From Ypsolopha sequella (Eukaryota; Arthropoda; Insecta; Lepidoptera; Ypsolophidae): a stretch of DNA of 64,000 nt. The first letter of the stretch is position 1; every line of letters begins with the position of its first letter. The notes beneath the pieces are model-generated. The model worked only from the letters and a program-made list of their open reading frames with translations, searched no databases and was not told the DNA's origin. This document shows, in pieces, positions 45,985 to 58,600 of this stretch. The translations under genes and the position numbers were made by a program. The stretch lies in NCBI GenBank assembly GCA_934047225.1, contig OW204001.1, positions 15,236,201 to 15,300,200 on the forward strand, read 5' to 3'.

Positions 45985-46070
45985 AACCTCGGTGGCGCAA
46001 TTGGTAGCGCGCATGTCTTGATAACAAGAGGTCGCAGGTTCGAATCCTGGCCCGGGAAATTTTTTCAAAC
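45985..46070 (+). repeat. tRNA-derived SINE head with intact A and B boxes
   Basis: TGGCGCAATTGGTAGCGCGC fits an RNA polymerase III A box, and 40-odd bases later GGTTCGAATCC is a perfect B box. The acceptor stem does not close, so it is a SINE rather than a tRNA gene. Confidence 0.7.
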
Positions 46071-46562
46071 TCTTGTCTTTGGGTTTGTTTCTGATTGATC
46101 TTTTCTAGTTTGTAATGCACTCTAATAATATTTAGAGTATTCATAGCGATGGATTTTGCAAAATAAACATAAAATAATTCAAACCCATTTTGAGTACAAA
46201 ACAAAACATGAAGTGCTGGGTAAAAAGGCCCTGACTCAGCATGTGTTGCAGCCAGTAGACTACAACGCTGTTATTATGCCAGAACCATATTGAGTTTAGT
46301 GTAGTGAACTTCGTGTTTTAATCTCGCACTTTTTACATACGAATATATCTATCTTCACAATCCAGAAGCGAGGGGACCACTCCTTATGCAAACTGAGTCA
46401 AATCATTGTCAGTTGCCCATAAACAAAAGTAAAATATACGAGTATGTCGCCGTCGGATGGTTAAATTAGCCTCCTAGTTGGACTCCTAGATCGTTAGTCA
46501 AATGGTGGCATCCAATTGGATGGATGTTGGTTGTAAAAGCTAGGATACATCAACGTTACGCC

Positions 46563-46646
46563 ATAGACTAATTATAATTAGTCTTATTATAGATAATAAG
46601 ACTAATTATAATTAGTCTATAATAAGACTAATTATAATTAGTCTAT
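46563..46646. repeat. Palindromic AAGACTAATTATAATTAGTCTT array
   Basis: The self-complementary word GACTAATTATAATTAGTC occurs three times with ATAATA-like spacers, so many alternative hairpins or a cruciform are possible. It may have grown by palindrome duplication. Confidence 0.85.
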
Positions 46647-46653
46647 GGTTACG

Positions 46654-47095
46654 TTAAGGCGATTATTGTCGCGAAATTAGCAGCTCCATGTTTGTCGGTA
46701 CGAATATCGACGAAAATTACATTGAAATAACGTTCATATCAGCGCACAATGCAAAGTGGCTGTTACGACGCTTGCTGCGTCCTATATAGGAGAAAATAAT
46801 ACTTTTCATATGTACGTGATTGTTCTGTTTATAGCTATCAAGTTTATCTATTACTCAAAGCATAAATGAATTAAATTGACTAAGTCACATAGGAGCAGTA
46901 GGGAATTCAAGCCAAAAAACAACATTCGGTTGGAATTTTTTTCATATAGAAGTTTTGTTGGTCTGGCAAAGAAATATGTTGCGTACGTTTTGTTAGAGTT
47001 GATAATTCATATACATCTTTTTCAATATTTTTGGTACGGCCATAAATGAGGAGTAGTCTCTAGAAAGTACCCTTTGGCGGTACCAAGCCCTTTAA
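46654..47095 (+). mobile_element. TTAA-bounded MITE family B, copy 2
   Basis: Opens TTAAGGCGATTATTGTCGCG and closes AAGCCCTTTAA. Internal words match copy 1 at 26639-27101 throughout (GAAATAACGTTCATATCAGC, GGAGCAGTAGGGAATTCAAG). Confidence 0.8.
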
Positions 47096-47148
47096 GAGCG
47101 GTTTCGCAGGCGGATTGTCAAAAACTGCCTTTTTCTATTTATCCGACT

Positions 47149-47163
47149 GCGAAACCGCTCTTA
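47149..47163. repeat. Terminal fragment of the GGCTGCGAAACCGCTCTTAAG repeat
   Basis: ACTGCGAAACCGCTCTTAAG directly precedes family A copy 2, and GCGGTTTCGCAGGCGGATTG stands inverted about 50 bp upstream. The MITE used the TTAA inside this repeat end as its target. Confidence 0.55.
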
Positions 47164-47586
47164 AGGCGATATGTAAAAGTTTTAGCGTCCCTGTTACTCC
47201 ATATGCGAAAAAATCCTCAGTGCGAGAGGGACAGATTCGTGGAAAACTAGCAAAAAGTCGGTTTTTTATTATTATTAAATGTACTAAAGTTGCTATCAAA
47301 ATTTCGTTTAAATAGGTCCTAGATACCATTAAAACCCATCTTATAAAATATAGTTGCAGTCTAAATGACATTCTAAATTGTCAAACCAGGAGAATTGGTG
47401 TCGAAAGGGACTTCATTTCACTAAATATTTCTATCGGGCCGAATTTCTCCAATCGCGTTTCTGTTTTAACAGATCCCTAGAAAAATAATTCAAAAATAAT
47501 ATACTATTTTATCAAAATAATACATTATTTACTGATGTAGATATGCAAGTCCTTAAAGTGTCGATCTTTTTTCCGTAGCGCCTTAA
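47161..47586 (+). mobile_element. TTAA-bounded MITE family A, copy 2
   Basis: TTAAGGCGATATGTAAAAGT to TTTTTCCGTAGCGCCTTAA. Intact at both ends. Short frames on both strands (47115-47371) are repeat-derived. Confidence 0.85.
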
Positions 47587-47589
47587 ACG

Positions 47590-48225
47590 TGTTGGCTGTC
47601 CGAAAGCTAGCTTCTTGGAAACGGCTAAACTAAAAGCAGCCACGTCATTTAATTTTTGGTTAAATTTTATGCCAGTGCAGTACTAAAGTCTATTTCTAGG
47701 GCAGCTAGAAAATCGGTCAATGACCTTTACGCATTTTGAACTGGACCCCGTACCATGAAACGCAGTAATTTGCGTCAAGCGATGAAGATTGTATGGCGAG
47801 ATTGACGTATCGTAAGCTTTTGACGCGTACAGTTTTTCCGGAAACAGACTTTAGCAGTCCTTTATGGCGTCAACAGTAGAAAAACGTCTGGTGATTTTTG
47901 TTAGAGAATCGTGTGTATATAAGTTTAGTTAAGTTTTGGAATGAAAAATAATAATAATAATATTTATATACATATATACATACATATTTCTCACGTCTGT
48001 CTCTTAGATGGGTAGGCAGTGATTACGGATTACCATATTCATTAATCTTAATTTCAAGTTATTCTTAAGGAAGTTTTAATTATTTGATTTTGAACTTATT
48101 TCCTACCACCAGCCTTTCTACTCAGTTTTAACACTTGTGCTTTCCTTGTATCATGATTGTCAGAAAAAAAATAATTCCACCCCGCTTCTATGGCTTCTTG
48201 GCCACGCTAACAATGTAAAACACAA
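47590..48225. other. Intergenic, nothing recognised
   Basis: No exon supported; contains (ATA)n and (ATACAT)n stretches near 47945-47985. Confidence 0.35.
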
Positions 48226-48228
48226 ACA

Positions 48229-48740
48229 TTTAAGAGGATGGCCTACCCTAGGAACCTTTTTTATTACCCTTCCAGCACAATAAGTCCAATGGCGATGATC
48301 TTATTTGCTTTCGATAGAGGTGATTAGATGTTTGCTCACTGACCTCTTTTTCTTGGACGCGTAATACTAATGATCACGCAGCGCAGTGAAACAACAAATT
48401 GGTGTGTTTTTAGCTAATACTGAAATATTTTGTAGGAAAAAAAAAATTGTATTAATGTAGAATCCCTTTATAATTCTATAGCCTATTTTATGAAGAAAAA
48501 AAATCAAGTTTATCTCTTAACCGCGTTCTTGAACGTTTGAAAACCAAAAAAAAAGGGTGGAACCCCTTTTTTTTTTGTCAAAAGTATAAATCTTTATACA
48601 TTGTTTATAAGTAGAATCCCTAGATAAAGGATCAATAAATCAAGTATATTTTTTTTTCGATAGAAGAAGAGTCCGAATTTCTTCAAACGAATCATCGAAA
48701 GTCTGGCGTTGTTCATGCTCTAGGCTCATGAACAGTTTTA
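48229..48740 (+). repeat. 0.5-kb TTAA-ended repeat, copy A
   Basis: GGATGGCCTACCCTAGGAAC, CACAATAAGTCCAATGGCGA, TTAACCGCGTTCTTGAACGT and CTTCAAACGAATCATCG occur in this order. The same words lie in reverse at 61362-61826. A second copy type is not seen elsewhere. Family unknown. Confidence 0.75.
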
Positions 48741-48910
48741 ACCAAAATACTAAGCGCAGTTTAGCCTTCTGGTTAAACGTTGCGTTCAACTCTTGGGCTA
48801 AGCACCCTTTAGCCATTTAAATAAGAACCTGGCAATCATAAGCACCTATTATCATAAGTAATACAATTTCGCGGTACGTTTGTGAGATTTTGTCGATTTA
48901 AAGCATTCCT

Positions 48911-49345
48911 TTAAGGCGATATGTAAAAGTTTTAGCGTCCCTATTACTCCATATGCGAAAAAACCCTCAGTGCGAGAGGGTTGGCTTCGTGGAAAAGTAG
49001 CAAAAAGTCGGTTTTTTATTAATATAAAATGAACTAAAGTTGCTATCAAAATTTCGTTTAACCAGGTCCTAGACGTTACGTCCTACCGTTAAAACCCATC
49101 TAATAAAATATAATTGCAGTCCATATGTCATTCTAAATTGTCAAACCAGGAGATTTGGTGTCGAAAGAGACTCATTTCAATAATTATTTCTATCGAGCCG
49201 AATTTCTCTAATCACGTTTCTGATTTAACAGATCCCTAGAAAAAGAATCCAAAAATAATATACTACTTTATCAAAATAATACATTATTTACTGAAGTAGA
49301 TATGCAAGTTCTTAAAGTGTCGATTTTTTTTCCGTAGCGCCTTAA
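48911..49345 (+). mobile_element. TTAA-bounded MITE family A, copy 3
   Basis: TTAAGGCGATATGTAAAAGT to TTTCCGTAGCGCCTTAA. It sits just past the 3' end of the Ly6 gene, 88 bp beyond its stop codon, so it may contribute to that transcript's 3' UTR or limit it. Confidence 0.85.
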
Positions 49346-49432
49346 TTTCTTTTAAAATTAAACCGTCAATAACACTAAAAAAAAGTACTTCATCAATATC
49401 TCATTAATTTATTAAGAAAATTAAGTTTTAAA

Positions 49433-49623
49433 TTATACCCAACTCTTAATAACAGTGTAAAAGAGCATAGAACAGATGAAGATGAGATTCTGTTTGTTGA
49501 GCGAGAAGGCGCCGTTGCAGAGGTCCTCGTTGCACACCGAGCACTTGGTGTAGGGCGGAGATACACCGGGGATAGAATTCTCGGAGCATGAAGAGCCGCA
49601 GTCACGCGTCAGGACTGTTGGGT
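49433..49623 (-). CDS. Ly6 gene, exon 4 (half of Ly6 domain and GPI tail)
   Basis: Starts after TTTCAG and completes a split Asp codon. It carries cysteines 347, 351, 366, 369 and 374, the terminal CN pair, and the hydrophobic tail LIFICSMLFYTVI before the stop at 49433. Splitting the Ly6 domain by a phase-1 intron is usual for the family. Confidence 0.85.
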
Positions 49624-52600
49624 CTGAAACAATAATTATTCTTTGGTTATGCGAGGAAAAATTGCTGAAGAACAATGGGGTTTCAATGTTAAAAGAGTAA
49701 GTTATAAAAATCAGAGATGGAGAGTATAAAATACTTTTTTTTTTTAATGTTGGGCTCCTTGTCATGATGCATAATATATTGGTGTTATTAGTAGGCTGTC
49801 CAAACGTTCGTGGCAGGCTGAGCAATAGAAGTGGGACCGGATTAGAGCATATTGCGCACTCACATGCATTTACGGGCCTTATGGGCGGCCGTAGTGATGT
49901 TACCACTTTCTTATCGATTGTTTTATTTACTCTTAAAATGGAAGGTAAAGTTTGCGATACCTATGCCATTTTTTATAATGTTAAATTTAAACATCAAGTT
50001 CGAAGAACACATAAATATAACTTTCATCTCTTGTTAAATTAATAAGTTATGATTTTTTTTTGAAAATTTTCCGTCGTGCGGCGCTCTATTCTTATGAGGA
50101 ATTTCCGATATCGAAAATTCCAATATCGCAGTAAATACATTATTTTAAAGCTAATTTAATATTGAGACGTACCAGCGGAACATCGTTACGCCCGTCCACA
50201 ATATGTGTATTCTTGTAATTTATCGATTGCTCATTTGAATGGTATCCCCAACCCTAACAACTGTCACGTTTTGACGGCCTATAGTACTTTATAATTACGC
50301 TCTTCTGATTGAAGGTGATTTTTTTTTTTTCGTTTTTGATTCGGTGTATATGTCGTAGGATATTTAGAAAAAATGGATAATCGCAAAAATCCTAGAATTT
50401 TTGTTGCAAAGCTCCAAGTGATCGAAAACTTTCTGCTAAGGCGATATGTAAAAGTTTTAGCGTCCCTGTTACTCCATATGCGAGAGGGGCGGATTCGAGG
50501 AAAAGTAGCAAAAACTCGGTTTTTATTCATAAAAAATGTACTGAAGTTGCTATAAAAATTTCGTTTAACCAGCCCCCCTATTCTGTATCTTTAGTTGCCA
50601 ACTGCACGAGGTGCCTATCATCAAAAACATAGCTAAAAACTGAAATTTCAAAATTGCTTTTAGTGGGTATTGAACTATTAACAATCTGTGTCGTCACTTC
50701 AAGTGCGAAAATATCCTTAGGACATCGGAATTCGATAGTATATCTATGTTTTTGATGATAGACACCCCATCCAGAAGGCAACTAGAGATACACAATAGGC
50801 CCGCTGGTCCTAGATACTGTTAAAACCCATCTAATAAAATAAAATTGCAGTCCATATGTCATTCCAAATTATCAAACCAGGAAAATTGGTGTCGAAAAAG
50901 ACCTCACTTCAATAAATATTTCTATCGAGCCGATTTTCTCCAATCGCGTTTCTGATTAACAGATCCCTAGAACAAGATTCCAAAAATAATATACTATTTT
51001 ATCAAAATAATACATAATACATAATAAAAAATGGACACTTTTAGAACTTGTATATTTACTGAAGTAGATATGCAAGTTCTAAAAGTGTCAATTTTTTTTC
51101 CGTAGCGCCTTAAAAACTAAAGAGGTTGCCTCCTCCGCTTGGCTTCGCTCGTCATCGCAACTTATTTTTGACTTTTTGTTGAAAAGCAATCAAATCATTC
51201 TAGGTTCTTAAGAGGCTATGCGAATTTTATTTTTGTCACTGTCACTCCAAGCGAAAAATCGCGAAGTGCGAGAGGCCGCCCCGAAAGGGAAAAAAGTTGG
51301 TTTTATATTTTTATTAAAAAAACTAAAATAGCTAGCAAAATTTCAAATATCAAATCTCTAGATATTGTTGAAACCCATCTAATAAAATATGTTTGAGTTC
51401 TATATATGGTTCCTATTAGTCAAACGAGGAGAAAAAGTGTGTTTAAAGACCTCATTTCAACAATTATTTCTATCGAGGAAAATTTATCCAAACATGTTTT
51501 TCAATTTCAAAACCCTAGATTATATAGTCAAAATGCATATACCAGAAACTGATTATAATTTTCCGTGTACTTCATGAAATACACAAAAAAGAAACACCCG
51601 TATTTTTTTCGCATATCGCCTTAACGCAGTTCTTTCCTAATTTCCGGGACTAATCCGGACTTTTAAAATCATACTAGGATATTCGCGTTGATCCGTTTTT
51701 TCTGATTATCCTACGATATACATAAAAACCTTAACAGCCACGTAGATATATTTAATAAATCAAACGGGTAGTTTTTAAAAATTCAAAATTTCATCTCAAA
51801 TATTGTTATTAAATGCACCAAATTAAATAGTTTGTCATAAGCATTTTTATAAACCGGTAAGGCCTACTTTTTATGCATCAAAACCGAACAGAAAGTCGAT
51901 TATTTTGCCCTAGGGCTTTATGATTTTTTTAAAATTTATTTATTAGAAGTTGGCTAGCCTGCAACTTTTCCTGTGTACCATAAATGTTATACTTCTTTTT
52001 CACTGTTTAACGGCCCTGGATACAGTCCTTTTGAGCCAATCATTAACTTGCAAAATTGTAACGATGTAACTTTCAACTTTAATAATGAAATTGTTTTCTT
52101 TGATTATATTTGTTTTATTTCCTCACACTATGCATTGAAAAACGTAGTATGATACACGGGCGTAAGAGCAATAAATTACTCGGTTACGTTTAAAACACTC
52201 GCTACGCTCATGTTTGAAATCGTCCTCATAATTTATTCCTTTACGCCATTGTAGCATAAACTACTATTAATTACCCAAGTTACTATATTCATATTAACTT
52301 GTTTTCTCGGGACATGCGCGAATCAAAATATCATTAGCCTTTTTTTTAATTCCCCTAGCTTAATTTTTAAAAGATTTTTTAATTTTTTTTTCTGAGAATA
52401 TACGCCATTTTAGGACATAGTTTTCATTAATGTGGTATATAAATTAACCATAATTTTTTATGATTTTTTAAAGATTTGTCCGATGACCTTGTCACTTGAG
52501 AATTTTAGACATACTGATTGTGATGTGTGATTGCTTGTAAAAAAAATGGTCTGTCTCTGTCTGTCTACTCATCTGTCATCTAGCTGTCTTAGTCTGAAGC

Positions 52601-55600
52601 AAATTATTATAAATTTATTTTGATAGCAAAGGACACATTTCTAAACAGCCATTACTCAAGTGACGTCACCCGAAGGCAAATGGAAGTTGCAGACTTTTCG
52701 TAAAAATATTCATCATCATGAGGTTTTTAGACCATAACCTCGAAAATACGACTTATTAAACCTAAATCTCGAAATGGTTTTCGAATTAACACACCTTAAC
52801 ATAATTTAATCTATGCCAATTCTACATTTCGGCTTCCCATATAAATTTAGTTCCAGTCCCAAGTGAATCACTATGGGGAGTCGAAATTTAATTTTACGAA
52901 TTTCACCAAAATTGTGATTGATGCATGATACTGATCACTTACCAAGCCACCAGTATGAATTTGGACGATGATCAAAAAGTCACCTTGTATATTCAAACGA
53001 AGTTCGAAAATTATAATTATAGTCACTTTGTGATCAGTTTATCCGTCAGTATGTGTTTTCGTTAAATGATTAAGGCCCACTTGCAGCATGATCGAGAAAA
53101 AATCCTTTTCCTGAAAACGGCCGCTTTTGGCATTAGTTAAAATTTTAGCTTATCAAAGACGTTGTCTATGAGTTATAATAGCACAGTTATGTGCTATTTA
53201 AAAAATAGTTCATTGCTATATCTACTCATTTACTTGAGCAGATTTTCAATAATTATTGTAGTAAGTAAATAATGTTTTTTTTTCTAAAGAGTTGGATTGT
53301 GAAATTAATCGAAACAGAACACTTAAATTCAAAATTCACTCATTAATTATTCAACAAAACCTTATTACCTATGTACTGTGGATTTTGTTATCGAAAAGTT
53401 TTCGTGGCTTTGAATTTCAAAAATTTCGAATATACGAAAATTTTGAAATTCTAATTTACAGAAACCAATGGAAATTTCGCGAATGCAGTATACAAAATAC
53501 ATAGGTAATAAGATAACCCAAGCAACAAATAGTGGTTCTATAACTATATCCTGGAACCAACATTTTATCGGGACTATAACGGGATAGTAAGCGTTTATAA
53601 CTACGAAAAAGGGTCCATTTTATAGACTTATTTATAGAACACTTATACTTACACTTACACTTATCTTATAGAAGACTTATTTTATAGAACACCCATAATA
53701 GACTTGGTGACTGCCACTTAGTTCAAAAATAACCTCCTAGTTAGTTCACGCAGAACTATCTATTCCCGCGAAGCCAACTATACGCGCCTTATAAAACCAA
53801 ACGCGACTTTTATTTCGTGCTTTTGTTACAAGCTCTTTCGAAACCAATTGTGATTGAGAATTTGCAATGGAGTTTTTTGTAAAAATATTTATTAAAAAGT
53901 TAAGTTATCTATCCGGTTTCTTTATTTGAGTGTTATATTATTAATGGTGTCATAAATATTAAGTACCTATATTACCTACTATAAATTTATTACTACAAGC
54001 AAGCTATACATGGCGAATGTATATTTTCGGTTAAGCATATTATGTTTGAATTTCCGCCCCTTGAAATAAGCGTATTTAATAAATAATATTGTTTTCAAGT
54101 AGACTTTCATCGAAAACTCGCCATTTTTTGGATCTAGCATTACAAAGTACATTACAATACCGTTACAGGAGTGCTTGGTTTTAAAATGGTATCCATCAGA
54201 AGCACATTATCGCCATATTGTAAGAAATTAGGGTTCCACAATTTTTAAATCCATTTTATAAATATTTGTATAACGAAAATTAACAAGCCAAGCCAACGAA
54301 TACAACACAAAAAATGAAAATATCCGTCATGAGACCATAACAGTATTTGCAAGGCAATACAATATTTATTGTATTATAAACAATTTTATTCCTTTACGGG
54401 ACTTCATGAAGACAATTTTGGATACTAATTGTATTTCACTACACCCATATAAACTTGTTAAGATTATATTAGCATTCGATTAATCCACAATAAAACCAAA
54501 TACAATTAATCACTCTTGCAATAAGCCGTTACAGACCTAGTTTACTTATAAAGGGTCTTTAAAATTACTTATAAACCATTATTAGTTTAAGTAATAAATG
54601 ATGCATATGGTTTCCAGTACGTTTAGTTTTATTTGTTACTCTTACTAGCATAGATCCCTTATAATAGTTTTATAATGTTTCTTGTAAGCGTTTATAAGTA
54701 AAGCTTACCAGAATACAAATTCTCAAGCCTATTTACACCTTTGCGATACTTTTACAGGACGTCTTAGCTTATACTGTGCCTTTACTTTGGACCTATAGAT
54801 CTACTAGAAGGCCATACAAACTCCGTATTTGCTATTATAAGCGTGCTAGCAAACACTAGAGCCATTAAGGGAGAGTTATTAGCTCTGCAGACCTATAAGG
54901 TGTGCACTATAGGAAAATTTTGTTGCTTGGGAAGGTTTTGTTGAATAACTATTGAGTGAATTTTGAATTTAAGTGTTCTATTTCGATTAATTAGAAAAAG
55001 GCGGGTATTTCACAATTCGGCTGCGATACCGCTCTGGGTTGGGTTAAGTTTTGATGACTTTCTCTTAGTTAACCCTAGTTTAACCCGAGATTTTGATTGG
55101 GGCAAGAGAGCTTTTTCTTAACCCTCTATTTTTTGACTTAATCCGAGTTAAAGTTGAGTTAAGAACATGCTGCAAGTGGGCTCAACTGCCTATTTCCATC
55201 CGGTAAAAACGCAAAAATTACTTGTCATTGTTAAGTGTATAACCAAACCAGGGCGTGGTTAATTATATGTAAGTATGAAAATGTTCGTCTTTCAAAGTCA
55301 TGAGTTGTGCAAAAGCTCACCTTTAGTATCATAAACCACAAAAGTTTTCGTAACGCAGGAATCACGATCTCCTTGGCAATACTTGATAGTTGTTCTATTA
55401 TTTGGCACTAAACAGTTCGGGTTACTTGCTGTACTGCACGCATAGCAAACTCTGCCGTTTTTTTTTAATTTCCGTGCTTGTTTGATATCAGATCTTGATT
55501 CAGCAAACTCTTCCCCTTTTTTAGTATCGGTATTTAAATTAATTAACGAATTGTCAGTAGTCTCAAAATGATTGCTACCATAAAGTACAATTTTATCACT

Positions 55601-58600
55601 GGATTTTGTATTTTCAGTTTGTTTTTCGTCTCCACAATCGATATTGCTCTGAGCTCTAGTTATTTCTGCGTTAACTGAAGGCACAAAATTAGTTTGGGAC
55701 TCTGATGATATTTCTTTCTGCATTTCATCTTTATCAAGTGGACTTAGTGTAGCTTCGTCATTTTTCCTCCGCCAGGATATCAGAAAGTCATCAGGTATAT
55801 GAAGAATGGTGGTGGGTGGTTCTTCAGTAGTAGTAGAGACATAATCATACTCCCCAGCTTCTGGGTAATTGCCAGATTCATCAAGGAGCACGAGGTTGTA
55901 AAATGGTATATCTTTTTCCATGGGAGGTACCACAACATCTCCTAAGTCATCTAGACCAGTACCATGATATAACTCGTTAAGATGCTCTATAGTTGTTATA
56001 TTCGTTACGTTGGGCATCACAATTGCTCTTCTACAACTTGGTGCAGATATTGTAGGTCTAAGCTTCGGTGCAGCTGTATAGATCAGTTGATGTTTTACAT
56101 TCGGGTCATCTAAGGGAAGACTTTCTGATGCATCTAAAATTTGAATTAATTATTTAGAAACTATGATAGAAATAAATTTCTATGTTTGAACACTTGGCGA
56201 TTTATCAATCGCAAAGAGATATACATTAACATTATATCATTGCAGTATAGAAACGCAGAAAGAAACGTAAATCTGGATGTGAGGAGCTCTGAGCCCGGTT
56301 TAGAGCTCCTCACATAAAGATTTATTTTTCTTTCTGCGTTTGTATACTACAATGATATAATGTTAATTATTTAGATAATTATCATAAAGGGGCCGAGTTC
56401 AGTACTGACGCAGTACAGGATTGCGTAACTCAGGGCGTTCTCTAAAGGACAGTGAAAGTTTCATATCGATTTATCAAGTAGGTATATAGTTTTCAAGACT
56501 TTTGGTAAAAAACCAACAAACAAACTTTAACTATTATAATTCATTGTACGAGGGGCATGCCAAAAGAAGTTAGATACTCTTTACTCCTTTGGTTGACACT
56601 GGCAAGTTATACATCACCTTATAGGCTGGTTGTTTGTTGATATATCTGAAAATAGAACGCACATCATTTCTTTTTTTTTTTATTTGGATGAGCATCATTT
56701 TTCCGAGAATCTGGCGGGAATTCGCTTGCAGCAATGGAGCTCAGTCGAAGTGATTGTCGCGCTATGATTTATTATGACTATAAAAAAGTTTTAAGCCTCA
56801 AGAATGTTTTGAACTTTTGGCTACTACTTTTGGTGAGTCTGGTTGCTCACGAACAACAGTATTTAATTGGTTTGCTGAATTTAAAAGAGGACGGAGATGT
56901 CTCAAAGATGAAGCGAAGACAGGTCGGCTGCCAACCGCGGTGACAGAAGAAAACGTTCGTGCAGTCGAAAAACTTATTCGCGAAAACCAACGAATTATGT
57001 ATGTATAGCTGGAGCGAGAACAGGGAATTGGATCAGCAGCAATGCAAACCATAATTCACGACCACCTTTCTCTCCGTAAATGTTGTTTGAGATGGGTGCC
57101 GCACAAACTTACCGATGAGCAGAAAGACCGTCGGTTGGATTGGTGCCTATTCATGATAGATAAATTCGACGGTGGCGAGAAAAAAATGTGTATGATATAC
57201 TGACTGGTGGTGAAACATGGCTTTATAACTATGATCCCGAAACAAAGTGACATTCGACTGTATGGTGCTTTGAAGATGAGCCAACTCCAACGAAATGTCG
57301 CCGTGCACGAAGCACACAGAAACAAATGGTCGTCTCGTTTTGCAGCAAAACGGATCATATTGCTAGTGTAGTGCTAGAGAATCAAAGAACGGATGAACTC
57401 CGAATGGTATGTGACAGTTTGTGCTCCAACAGTAATATCACCTTGGTGTGACAAGCGACCGAAGTCAGGAATCCGACGCCTTCTCAGGCACCACGACAAT
57501 GCGGCGTCGCACACGTCTGCCAAAACACTTGACTTTTTTGACTCAAAAAATGCGTCAATCCTCCCTCACTCACCATATTCCCCTGACCTAGCACCTTGTG
57601 ATTTTACCTGTTTCCAAAAATCAAAGAAAAACTAAAGGGGAAGAAGTTTGAAAGCAAAGAAGATGCACTGGCTGCCTATATTTTAGAGATTTCTGAGGTG
57701 TCTAAAGAAGAGTGGTCTATGGTATTTTCCAATTAGTTCAGACGTATGGAAAAGTGTATACGTGCTCAGGGTGAATACTTCGAAAAGATCGATACTTGTA
57801 ATAAAGAATAAAATTTATAATTTTTGAGTATCTAATTTCTTTTGGCATGCCCTCGTAATAAGCGTTACTTCGCGGAAGTCCAGCATGAACTTATGGAATG
57901 GATATATTAATAGTTTGCAATATTCCGCTGAACACCACCCACATAAAACATGCACAAGCAAGCAGTACGAGCATAAAATAAAGCAATCAAGAAAACTTAT
58001 TGACATGTGTCTCGCCTTTAAACGAGGCATCCTCGGGATGTGTTGCTCGCATGACCGCTCGACAGCACAATTTGCAAAAATGCTGTCGGTCGAGCAACAT
58101 ATACCTCGTTTAGAGGTGAAAAACATATAGATAAGTTTTCTTTTCTATTTAAGATTCCTTTATTTGATGCTCGTACTGCTTGCTTGTGCATTTTTTATGC
58201 GGGAGGGCGGGCGGTGCTGGAGTCTGCATAGCAGAATAGCAAGGTAAGAGTGTTTATATAACCATAAAGTTCAAACTTTCCCTTTTACATAAGTTTATTA
58301 GTAGGAAGGAAGGATTCCTTAGGACTACAGTAAAACGACTAAGGGGTCATCTCGGCCACATAGAACTCGGACGCGTGTCCGAGTTGACACCTTTCGATTA
58401 AAAGCTAGTAAATTGTGTAAATTCTAATGTTTGAAAAAAATCTTTCAAGAGCTTCAAACAAAAATTATGCGCTTGAAAAAACCATATACCTTTTTTAGAC
58501 TGAATGATTTCAGGACACGGCTTATTGCTGGTGCCTTCAACGCTAGCCAAACTCTGAACATTCCTAAGGTTGTCATTGTGTTGATCTGTAGTTGGTGAAA

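Larger units (their letters stand above)
53074..55182. mobile_element. Outer element with GGCCCACTTGCAGCATG ends, carrying nested repeats
   Basis: GGCCCACTTGCAGCATG at 53074-53090 is the inverse of CATGCTGCAAGTGGGCT at 55166-55182. The inner flank has GTTAACCC/GGGTTAAGTT-type motifs near the right end. Between the ends lies a copy of the GGCTGCGAAACC repeat, itself interrupted by another element. No transposase seen. Confidence 0.6.

Noticed and set aside
45985..46070. Functional tRNA gene
   Set aside because: A and B boxes are present, but the acceptor stem does not pair and no proper anticodon arm or 3' terminator is seen. A SINE head explains it better.
50578..50781. 67-codon frame shared by the two 231-bp inserts as a small protein
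   Set aside because: Near-identity of the two inserts at DNA level explains the shared frame; no start context or domain supports translation.
55298..56020. 240-codon frame taken as a stand-alone gene
   Set aside because: It begins at GTG and runs past a strong GTGAGC donor into intron. It is the body of exon 3 of the Ly6 gene.
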